Origin: Flavobacteriales bacterium | Lineage (GTDB): Bacteria > Bacteroidota > Bacteroidia > Flavobacteriales_D > Parvicellaceae | Reading direction: 5' to 3' | Assembly: GCA_015488785.1 (NCBI GenBank) | Contig: WFNC01000259.1 | Location: 1 to 5,664 of the forward strand | DNA length: 5,664 bases | Part shown: piece after piece, positions 1 to 5,664 of the stretch | Position numbering within the stretch: the stretch's first letter is position 1 | Layout of the letters: the number at the start of each line of letters is the position of its first letter | Notes under the pieces: model-generated | Database searches by the model: none | What the model saw: only the letters and a program-made list of their open reading frames with translations | What the model was told of the DNA's origin: nothing | Translations under genes and position numbers: made by a program

Positions 1-2617
1 GTCTATAAACGGACAGTTTCTTGCCAAAGATAGAGTTCATATCTTGACTCAAGGATCTTCTTTGAGAAGTTCAAAAGTGCAACCAATTTATTATAGCGAT
101 ATTATTAGCCGTTTCTTAAGTGATAGCGCAGCTCAAAAAATAGTATTTAAAGTAGATCAAATGCAATACCACTTTAAGGGTGGTAAAGTAGGTTTACATA
201 ATATTGATTTCGTTGAAGAATCAGGGAAGTTGATTGGAATAATGGGAGGGTCAGGAGCTGGAAAATCTACATTATTAAATGTCTTAAATGGGAGTTATAC
301 GCCTACAATTGGGCAGGTTACCATTAATGGAATCGATTTACATCATGAGAAAGATAAGCTCGAAGGAGTTATTGGATTTGTACCACAAGATGATTTATTA
401 ATTGAAGAGCTTACTGTATTTCAAAATTTGTTTTATAATGCTAAACTTTGCTTTGGGAATTTATCAGATGAAGCCATTATAAAACTTTCTATAAAAACAT
501 TAAAGTCAATAGGTTTATATGAAACCAAAGATTTAAAGGTTGGTAGTCCATTAGAAAAGACTATATCTGGAGGACAGCGAAAAAGATTAAATATTGCATT
601 AGAACTGATTCGAGAACCTGCTGTAATGTTTGTTGATGAACCAACTTCTGGATTATCTTCTAGGGATTCAGAAAATATAATGGATCTTTTAAAGGAGTTA
701 GCGCTAAAAGGTAAATTAATATTTGTTGTTATTCATCAGCCTTCATCAGACATTTTTAAAATGTTTGATAAGTTATTTATATTAGATCAAGGTGGTTATC
801 CTATTTATAATGGAAATCCAATAGATGCTGTTATTTATTTTAAATCTTTAGCAAGACATGCAAATGCTGAAGAAAGTGAGTGCTATACTTGTGGTAATGT
901 TAACCCAGAACAAATATTTAACATTATAGAATCTAAAGTTGTTGATGAATATGGAAATTTAACAGACAATAGAAAAGTTTCTCCTAAAGAATGGAATGAT
1001 CATTATGTTGAATATCATAACGAGCATAAAAACAATATAGAAGATGTTTCTGACGCTCCTGAAATCGGGTTTAAAATACCGAATAAAATACAACAAGTAA
1101 AGGTCTTTTTTGTTAGAGATGTATTGTCTAAACTGACGAATAAACAGTACATGATTATTACACTGTTTCAAGCTCCGGCATTAGGATTAATACTAGCTTT
1201 CTTTATGAAATACCTGACTATCGCTCCCAATGGAGAGTCGATTTATGTCTTTTATGAAAGTAGTAATATTCCTCAGTTTATTTTTATATCGGTAATAGTG
1301 TCCCTTTTTATTGGGCTTACAACTAGTGCCGAAGAAATTATTGGAAATTTAAAGATTTTAAAAAGAGAAAAATTCTTGAACCTTAGTAAAGGAAGCTTTT
1401 TGTTCTCTAAAATATCGATAATGCTGATAATATCAGCAGTACAGTCTTTGTTTTACGTTGTAGCAGGGAATTGGGTACTTGAAATCCATGGAATGAATTT
1501 TTATTATTGGGCTATTTTATTCTCAGTTTCTACGTTTGCAAATATTTTAGGATTAAATATTTCAGCGAGTTTCAATTCCGTGAAGGTGATTTATATTCTG
1601 ATACCAATTTTAATTATACCCCAGTTATTATTTAGTGGTATTTTAGTTTCTTTTGATAAATTGAATCCTGTGTTTGCTGAAAAAAGCCATGTTCCATGGG
1701 TAGGAAACATAATGGCGTCAAGATGGGCTTACGAAGGATTAGCAGTCACTCAATTTAAAGAGAATAAATACGAAAAGTATTTTTATGAATTTGACAAGCA
1801 AATGTCTTTTTCTAATTGGAAAAAAGATCAATGGATTTCTAACCTTCAGGGTAAATTAAATGACGCTAAACGTTATGTTGAAAGCGAAAATAATTTGGAG
1901 TATAAAACACAAGAAATTACAAGAAAACTTCACATTGTTAAAAATGAACTAGAGAAAGAGTTTAGGAATGTAAGTAAAATAAAATGTTCAGATGTAGAAG
2001 GTTTGTGTGAAGCTGTTGATAAATTGACAATAGAAAAGTTTGATGAAGAAGCATATATTAGCATCAATAATTATTTTGAGATACTTAAAAATAGATACAA
2101 AAGAATTTATAATTTATTTGAAGCTAAAAAAGATAGTGTACAACGTTTATTCACAAAACCAAGTTCTCAATTTAAACTAGCATTAGAAGTTGAAAAAGAG
2201 AATGGAAATTTATCAGGAAGAGAGTATAAAAAGTTGAGAAAGTTTTTTGGAAAACTAAAAAATGAAAGTTTCCAAAAGTTTAGAAATAAGTATAAAAATA
2301 AAGCGCTTGAAGATTTTGTGACCAATGCCAATTCAATGGTATTTACCGATGAGGATAATGATAATGTAATTCAAAAAGTAGATCCAATTTATTTAGACCC
2401 TTATGATTATGATTATTTTAAAGCTCAATTTTATTCTCCTAGGAAAAAAATATTTGGACGTTATTTAGATTCTTTTGTTGCTAACCTTATTGTTATTTGG
2501 TTAATGATAGCATTGTTAATTATTACATTGTATTTAGATGCTCTAAAGAGATTCTTAGATTCTTTCGATAGAATTAAACTTCCAAAATTCATTTCTAAAA
2601 AGAAAGAAGATAAATAG
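1..2617 (+). CDS. ABCG-like ABC transporter, fused ATPase and permease (5' end outside window)
   Basis: This is the C-terminal part of a half-size ABC transporter of the ABCG/White type, with ATPase first and membrane domain second in one chain. The first complete codon is at 2. The frame is open to the left edge, and the residues before TTG 44 (INGQF..HILTQGSS) read like family sequence, so TTG 44 is not the start. Numbering from TTG 44 as 1: Walker A GGSGAGKST 68-76, Q-loop PQDD 114-117, signature SGGQ 175-178, Walker B VMFVDEP 194-200, H-loop His231. The D-loop reads SGLSS instead of SGLD. A linker with Cys-x-x-Cys (280, 283) precedes five membrane segments at about 372-393, 411-428, 453-477, 487-505 and 516-538. 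A charged, partly coiled-coil loop of about 270 residues follows, then a last membrane segment at 811-832 and a basic tail. This matches ABCG topology, with the big loop probably periplasmic. From memory, Bacteroidota homologues carry a further N-terminal region. The substrate is unknown. Confidence 0.9.
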   Translation, partial: SINGQFLAKDRVHILTQGSSLRSSKVQPIYYSDIISRFLSDSAAQKIVFKVDQMQYHFKGGKVGLHNIDFVEESGKLIGIMGGSGAGKSTLLNVLNGSYTPTIGQVTINGIDLHHEKDKLEGVIGFVPQDDLLIEELTVFQNLFYNAKLCFGNLSDEAIIKLSIKTLKSIGLYETKDLKVGSPLEKTISGGQRKRLNIALELIREPAVMFVDEPTSGLSSRDSENIMDLLKELALKGKLIFVVIHQPSSDIFKMFDKLFILDQGGYPIYNGNPIDAVIYFKSLARHANAEESECYTCGNVNPEQIFNIIESKVVDEYGNLTDNRKVSPKEWNDHYVEYHNEHKNNIEDVSDAPEIGFKIPNKIQQVKVFFVRDVLSKLTNKQYMIITLFQAPALGLILAFFMKYLTIAPNGESIYVFYESSNIPQFIFISVIVSLFIGLTTSAEEIIGNLKILKREKFLNLSKGSFLFSKISIMLIISAVQSLFYVVAGNWVLEIHGMNFYYWAILFSVSTFANILGLNISASFNSVKVIYILIPILIIPQLLFSGILVSFDKLNPVFAEKSHVPWVGNIMASRWAYEGLAVTQFKENKYEKYFYEFDKQMSFSNWKKDQWISNLQGKLNDAKRYVESENNLEYKTQEITRKLHIVKNELEKEFRNVSKIKCSDVEGLCEAVDKLTIEKFDEEAYISINNYFEILKNRYKRIYNLFEAKKDSVQRLFTKPSSQFKLALEVEKENGNLSGREYKKLRKFFGKLKNESFQKFRNKYKNKALEDFVTNANSMVFTDEDNDNVIQKVDPIYLDPYDYDYFKAQFYSPRKKIFGRYLDSFVANLIVIWLMIALLIITLYLDALKRFLDSFDRIKLPKFISKKKEDK

Positions 2618-2642
2618 GTTAATTTATTTTCAATCAAATTAT

Positions 2643-2657
2643 AGCAAGTAAATTGCT
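2643..2657. terminator. small stem-loop after the ABC transporter gene, weak terminator candidate
   Basis: AGCAA (2643-2647) pairs with TTGCT (2653-2657) across the 5-nt loop GTAAA. Two more A-T pairs can form if one T is bulged. It lies 25 bp past the transporter stop codon. No clear T-run follows, so intrinsic termination is only a possibility. Confidence 0.25.
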
Positions 2658-2680
2658 TATTCTAGGTAATTAGTAGCGAA

Positions 2681-2715
2681 TCAAATTTGTGAAATGTAAA
2701 ATTTTGACAAATTGA
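2681..2715. repeat. imperfect inverted repeat upstream of ftsY
   Basis: TCAAATTTGT (2681-2690) is mirrored by ACAAATTGA (2707-2715): seven uninterrupted pairs, then two more if one base is bulged. The 16-nt spacer ends in TTTG, which is also the candidate -33 element of the ftsY promoter. It could be an operator, or a terminator hairpin for the transporter gene, since the T-rich CTATTTATTT follows a few bases later. In DNA this AT-rich a chance match is also possible. Confidence 0.3.
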
Positions 2716-2733
2716 ATATGCTATTTATTTCCG
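2703..2733 (+). promoter_or_regulatory. candidate Bacteroidota-type promoter for ftsY
   Basis: TTTG at 2703-2706 resembles the -33 element of the Bacteroidota housekeeping promoter. After 19 nt, TATTTCCG at 2726-2733 matches TAnnTTTG at four of its six fixed positions. Transcription would begin close upstream of the ATG at 2770, leaving a short A-rich leader. A TTGACA hexamer overlaps the first element (2704-2709), but no good TATAAT lies 16-18 nt further on. The match is weak and ftsY could also be transcribed from further upstream. Confidence 0.3.
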
Positions 2734-2769
2734 TAATTATTAAAAAGAAGTATTAAAAAACTAAATAAA

Positions 2770-3738
2770 ATGGGCTGGAAAAAATTTTTCTCGAAAGAAA
2801 AGAAAAAAGATTTAGATGAAGGTTTAGAGAAAACACAAAAAAGTTTTTTTTCAAAAATAGCTACATCAATAGCTGGTAAAACAGAAGTAGATGAAGAAGT
2901 ATTAGATAATCTTGAAGAAGTTTTAGTTTCTTCAGATGTTAGTGTAGCCACAACTTTAAAAATTATAAAGAGAATTGAGCGACGTGTAAAAGAAGATAGT
3001 TATGTTACGACGAAACAACTATATCGAATACTAAAAGATGAGATAGCTGCTCTTATGTCAGAAAATAATACTGAAGATGCAGTAGATTTTTCTATTCCTA
3101 AAATAGAGAATGGACCTTATGTGATTATGGTGGTTGGAGTTAATGGAGTTGGAAAAACAACAACTATTGGTAAACTAGCACATCAACTTAAAAGCAAGGG
3201 ATATAAAGTCGTTCTTGGTGCTTCAGATACTTTTAGAGCAGCAGCAGTTGATCAGTTAAAAATTTGGGCTGAAAGAGTAGGAGTAGATATTGTGCATCAA
3301 GGTATGGGGTCAGACCCTGCTTCAGTGGCTTATGATACTTTGGAAAGTGCCAAATCTCAAGGTGCTGATGTTGTTATTATTGATACAGCAGGAAGACTTC
3401 ATAATAAAATTAACTTGATGAATGAGTTAACCAAAATTAAAATGGTTATGAAAAAGGTTGTTCCTGAAGCTCCTCATGATGTTATGTTAGTCTTAGATGG
3501 ATCTACGGGGCAAAATGCAATAGAACAAGCGACTCAGTTTACGAAAGCAACAGAAGTAACATCTTTAGCTTTAACTAAATTAGACGGAACTGCTAAAGGA
3601 GGTGTAGTTATTGGTATTTCAGATCAATTTAAGATTCCTGTAAAGTATATTGGAATTGGAGAAGGGATTGATCATTTACAGGTATTTAATAAACATGAAT
3701 TTGTAGATTCACTATTTAAAGACACAGAACTAGAATAG
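2770..3738 (+). CDS. ftsY: signal recognition particle receptor FtsY
   Basis: FtsY is the membrane-associated SRP-type GTPase that docks ribosome-nascent chain-Ffh complexes at the inner membrane. It forms a GTP-dependent heterodimer with Ffh and hands the chain to SecYEG. At 322 residues this is the short form, without the long acidic domain of E. coli FtsY. The N-terminus MGWKKFFSKEKKK is basic and amphipathic, suited to lipid contact. The helical N domain covers about 25-100. The G domain shows P-loop GVNGVGKTT 123-131, DTFRAAAVDQL 153-163 (G2 and insertion region), DTAGRL 205-210 (G3), TKLDG 269-273 (G4) and GIGEG 295-299 (G5); all are intact. The ATG at 2770 follows an A-rich leader without a Shine-Dalgarno sequence, normal for this phylum, and gives the expected N-terminus. 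The usual Bacteroidota neighbours rpmB, rpmG and a DUF4295 gene are not upstream here. Confidence 0.97.
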   Translation: MGWKKFFSKEKKKDLDEGLEKTQKSFFSKIATSIAGKTEVDEEVLDNLEEVLVSSDVSVATTLKIIKRIERRVKEDSYVTTKQLYRILKDEIAALMSENNTEDAVDFSIPKIENGPYVIMVVGVNGVGKTTTIGKLAHQLKSKGYKVVLGASDTFRAAAVDQLKIWAERVGVDIVHQGMGSDPASVAYDTLESAKSQGADVVIIDTAGRLHNKINLMNELTKIKMVMKKVVPEAPHDVMLVLDGSTGQNAIEQATQFTKATEVTSLALTKLDGTAKGGVVIGISDQFKIPVKYIGIGEGIDHLQVFNKHEFVDSLFKDTELE

Positions 3739-3746
3739 TTTTTTTT
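3726..3746 (+). terminator. weak stem-loop plus T-run at the ftsY stop codon
   Basis: AACTA (3728-3732) pairs with TAGTT (3736-3740) around the loop GAA, and can extend by a G-U and an A-T pair. Eight Ts occupy 3739-3746. The ftsY stop codon lies inside the stem. The layout resembles an intrinsic terminator, but the stem is short and AT-rich, so at most it would reduce read-through into the next gene. Confidence 0.2.
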
Positions 3747-3762
3747 ATTGAAATATAGAAAG

Positions 3763-4431
3763 ATGACGAGAGCCAAAGTTCATTTAATGACATTTTTTTG
3801 CATTGTTTTTGTCAGTTTTTATATGGCTCAAAATGACTCGATTACTAAACAAAAAAGGAAAGTAAAAGTTTTGGTTGGCTTAGACGCAAATCGATCTTTT
3901 GTTCTAAAAACACGAGCTAAATTTGGAGGGATTAGAGTAGGAGTAGAGGTCGAAAAAAGATATAGATTTGGCCTATCTGTTCATGGAATGCAGGAACCGT
4001 TAGAATTTGATCGTACAATTGATTCAGATAAATTCCCGAATGCAAATAACACTTTAAAACTTAAATTTAGCTATACAACGTTATTCTATGAGCATATTTG
4101 GCTAACTACAAAACGATGGGAATTGTCAACTCCATTTCATACTGGAGGTGGAGAAGTTTTAATTTCATATAAAGACACTATTCAGAATAAGGAAAAACAG
4201 GTTTTTAAAGGAGCATCTTCCGTTTTATTTACTTCGATAGCAAGTCAATACAAAATAACTAGATGGTTAGCTTTGGGAACAGGATTAGGGTATCGATTTG
4301 TTTTCTCCAAAGATAAAAAAGTCTCCGCAGGTTTAAATGCTCCAGTTTATGTTTTCAAAGTGAAAGTTTTAATGGGGGAATTGATTAAGAAATGGTTTAA
4401 GAAAGATTATCATAATTCGGACTGGGATTAA
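3763..4431 (+). CDS. unrecognised exported protein, possible outer-membrane beta-barrel
   Basis: I do not recognise a named family. From ATG 3763 the product is 222 residues. It opens with a typical signal peptide: basic MTRAKVH, hydrophobic LMTFFCIVFVSFYM, then AQ followed by ND, a common Bacteroidota cleavage context at about residue 22. The mature part has many short alternating hydrophobic/polar stretches ending in aromatic or charged turns (for example KVKVLVGLDA, GIRVGVEVEK, YRFGLSVHG, RWLALGTGLGYRFVF), which suggests an antiparallel barrel. The C-terminal tail is charged (KKWFKKDYHNSDWD) and does not end in the classical terminal Phe, so a periplasmic beta-rich protein is also possible. 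There is no lipobox. An in-frame TTG at 3748 would add five residues (start LKYRK); ATG is preferred because TTG starts are rarer. The gene lies 24 bp after ftsY and may be co-transcribed with it. Confidence 0.75.
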   Translation: MTRAKVHLMTFFCIVFVSFYMAQNDSITKQKRKVKVLVGLDANRSFVLKTRAKFGGIRVGVEVEKRYRFGLSVHGMQEPLEFDRTIDSDKFPNANNTLKLKFSYTTLFYEHIWLTTKRWELSTPFHTGGGEVLISYKDTIQNKEKQVFKGASSVLFTSIASQYKITRWLALGTGLGYRFVFSKDKKVSAGLNAPVYVFKVKVLMGELIKKWFKKDYHNSDWD

Positions 4432-4432
4432 A

Positions 4433-4462
4433 ATCTAAAATGACAATAAACTTGTCTTAGAT
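4433..4462. terminator. stem-loop between convergent genes, candidate bidirectional terminator
   Basis: ATCTAA (4433-4438) plus GACAA (4442-4446) pairs with TTGTC (4452-4456) plus TTAGAT (4457-4462). This gives 11 pairs around the loop TAAAC, with a 3-nt bulge (AAT, 4439-4441) in the left arm. It fills most of the 37-bp gap between the putative barrel gene and anmK, which point at each other. No strong T-run follows on either strand, so the terminator role rests on position and pairing only. Confidence 0.45.
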
Positions 4463-4468
4463 AGATGA

Positions 4469-5515
4469 CTATTCGTAAATGACTCCACCTATGTTATCTC
4501 TAGTAGCTCCTGTTACTGATTTCAGACAGTTTACTTTGTTTTGTAGTTTTAATACTCCTAAAAATGCAAAAATTAGCGCTTCTTTAAACTCGATTGTAGT
4601 TTTGTTTGGGATGGTGATATTTGCCCTTGTTTTTTCTTTTATAAGTGTTACCCAAAAATCATTATAAGCACCACCTCCTGTGATAAGTAAATCTTCTTCA
4701 GCCTTTACATTTTTGGAAATTTTAGAAGCAAGGTGATGAGCAAGAGTACATAGCTTATCTGCTGTACTTATTTTTGTGCTATTTAGTCGTGGGACAATGA
4801 TTTCGGTAAATAATTCTTTTCCTAATGACTTCGTCTTTTTTGTTAAGTTATTAAAAAATAAGAGTAATTCAGTATCAATGTTTCCACTTTTCGCAATTAG
4901 TCCTTTATCATCGTATGGAATATTTAATTCTAAACAGAGAAAGTTTCCGATCATGTTAGCGTAAGTAATGTCTTTTGCTATCATCCCTCCTTTATTTTTA
5001 GTTGAAATATTGGCAATCCCTCCTAAATTCAAGCAATGTTCATATTTTCTAAAGAGGAGTAAATCTCCAATAGGAACTAATGGAGCTCCTTGTCCTTTTA
5101 AGGCAACATCAATAGACCGAAAATCATTTATTGTTCTGATATTGGTTGTCGAAAAAATTTGAGCTCCACTTCCAATTTGAGTTGTAAACCCAAGTTTTGG
5201 TTGATGAAATATAGTATGCCCATGTGATGAAATAGCGTCTATGTTGTCCTTAGAAATATTAAAATGAGTTATAAAATCATTCGTTTTTTTTCCAAAATAG
5301 ATTCCCAATTCTGTATCTGTTTTTATAAAATCTAAAGCACTTTCATTTTCTACGTTTTGTAAACGATTTTTCCAAATGGAAGAATAATCATAAGTTTTGG
5401 AAGCCAGTATTTTATAATTCCATTTTTCATTCTCGAAAGAGAACTTACAATATGCAATGTCTAAGCCGTCAAGTGAAGTCCCTGACATTAATCCTATGAT
5501 GTGGAAAGTCATCAT
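4469..5515 (-). CDS. anmK: anhydro-N-acetylmuramic acid kinase AnmK
   Basis: AnmK uses ATP to cleave and phosphorylate 1,6-anhydro-MurNAc, giving MurNAc-6-phosphate in the cytoplasm. This is a step of peptidoglycan recycling before MurQ. The 348-residue length suits the Bacteroidota form. Visible motifs: GLMSGTSLDGLD 8-19 (phosphate-binding loop of the ASKHA fold), SSHGHTIFHQP 96-106, DFRSIDVALKGQGAPLVP 131-148 whose Asp136 should be the catalytic base (Asp182 of the E. coli enzyme), NLGGIANIS 163-171, ITGGGAYND 278-286, and IEFKEALIFAFLGVL 308-322. The usual FDTGPGN stretch (FDISPVN-like in flavobacteria) reads KDITYAN here at 181-187, keeping only Asp182 and Asn187 of the conserved core. 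Two adjacent ATGs (5515, 5512) could start translation. The first overlaps the upstream stop codon as ATGA, so translational coupling is likely. No murQ or anhMurNAc transporter gene is visible in the window. Confidence 0.95.
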   Translation of the reverse strand: MMTFHIIGLMSGTSLDGLDIAYCKFSFENEKWNYKILASKTYDYSSIWKNRLQNVENESALDFIKTDTELGIYFGKKTNDFITHFNISKDNIDAISSHGHTIFHQPKLGFTTQIGSGAQIFSTTNIRTINDFRSIDVALKGQGAPLVPIGDLLLFRKYEHCLNLGGIANISTKNKGGMIAKDITYANMIGNFLCLELNIPYDDKGLIAKSGNIDTELLLFFNNLTKKTKSLGKELFTEIIVPRLNSTKISTADKLCTLAHHLASKISKNVKAEEDLLITGGGAYNDFWVTLIKEKTRANITIPNKTTIEFKEALIFAFLGVLKLQNKVNCLKSVTGATRDNIGGVIYE

Positions 5516-5664
5516 CTATTTGCCTGATAAAAGTTATGTAGTTTAGCATTCATTTTCTTAATCGTTTCCCATCTTTTTATATCACTAACTTTAATTTTTT
5601 CATGTGTTTTTGTATAATACGGGAACGGAGCAGATAATTGTTGAAAGTCTTTATTTTTAATTAA
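5512..5664 (-). CDS. C-terminal end of an unidentified gene upstream of anmK (5' end outside window)
   Basis: On the minus strand the frame is open from the right edge for 50 codons and ends at TGA 5514-5512. Its stop overlaps the first anmK ATG as ATGA, a spacing typical of co-translated neighbours and the best argument that it is real. The visible tail is rich in Lys, aromatic and His residues, with segments such as SAPFPYYTKTHEKI and WETIKKMNAKLHNFYQ. The last stretch (about 25 residues) could be an amphipathic helix. There is no signal or membrane segment in this part. I do not recognise the family from 50 residues and assign no function. The alternative, a chance open frame, is less likely given the overlap. 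Confidence 0.65.
   Translation of the reverse strand, partial: LIKNKDFQQLSAPFPYYTKTHEKIKVSDIKRWETIKKMNAKLHNFYQANR

Noticed and set aside
959..1171. 70-codon open frame on the minus strand inside the transporter gene
   Set aside because: It lies wholly antisense to well-conserved transporter sequence and its translation resembles no protein; AT-rich DNA gives such frames by chance.
2704..2731. Sigma70-like promoter starting with TTGACA
   Set aside because: The -35 match is perfect, but no acceptable TATAAT lies 16-18 nt downstream, and Bacteroidota use a different promoter consensus.
2721..2951. 76-codon minus-strand frame across the ftsY start
   Set aside because: It is antisense to the conserved FtsY N domain, is low in complexity (Ser/Phe runs mirroring Lys/Glu codons) and has no leader features.
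3748..3762. TTG 3748 as the start of the exported protein
   Set aside because: It is possible, but ATG 3763 already gives a complete signal peptide and TTG starts are uncommon; kept only as an alternative.
4479..5162. Three plus-strand frames of 62-64 codons inside anmK
   Set aside because: All are antisense to conserved AnmK motifs and have no separate support.
1..5664. Novel defence, mobile or biosynthetic system
   Set aside because: Apart from the unknown exported protein and the truncated last gene, all genes are recognisable housekeeping or envelope functions. No transposase, integrase, nuclease, repeat array or toxin-antitoxin pair is visible.

Overview
The window looks like chromosomal DNA from a member of the Bacteroidota, most likely a flavobacterium-like lineage. 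The DNA is strongly AT-rich. The visible start regions have A-rich leaders rather than strong Shine-Dalgarno sequences. The ABC transporter belongs to a long ABCG-like type that I know mainly from this phylum, and FtsY is the short form without a long acidic N-terminal domain. No rRNA, tRNA, CRISPR array, insertion sequence or phage gene was found.

Layout. From the left edge to 2617 (+) lies the 3' part of a large ABCG-type ABC transporter fused as ATPase plus membrane domain; its reading frame is still open at the window edge, so the true start is outside. A 152-bp AT-rich gap (2618-2769) holds a small hairpin, an imperfect inverted repeat and a weak Bacteroidota-type promoter candidate. Next comes ftsY (2770-3738, +), the signal recognition particle receptor GTPase. 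It is followed closely by an unrecognised exported protein of about 222 residues, probably a small outer-membrane beta-barrel (3763-4431, +, possibly from TTG 3748). The two plus-strand genes converge on a minus-strand pair: anmK (4469-5515), which recycles anhydro-muropeptide sugar, and upstream of it the C-terminal 50 codons of an unidentified gene that runs off the right edge. That last gene overlaps anmK by ATGA, so the two are probably translated as one coupled unit. A stem-loop in the 37-bp convergent gap may end transcription from both sides.

How the genes fit together. The window is mostly cell-envelope biology: membrane transport, co-translational membrane targeting, a putative envelope protein and peptidoglycan recycling. 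The genes do not form one pathway, and I see no evidence of a new defence, mobile or biosynthetic system. The points most worth a second look are the transporter's D-loop substitution and large probably periplasmic loop, the altered phosphate/sugar-site motif in AnmK, the placement of ftsY away from its usual Bacteroidota neighbours, and the unidentified gene coupled to anmK.
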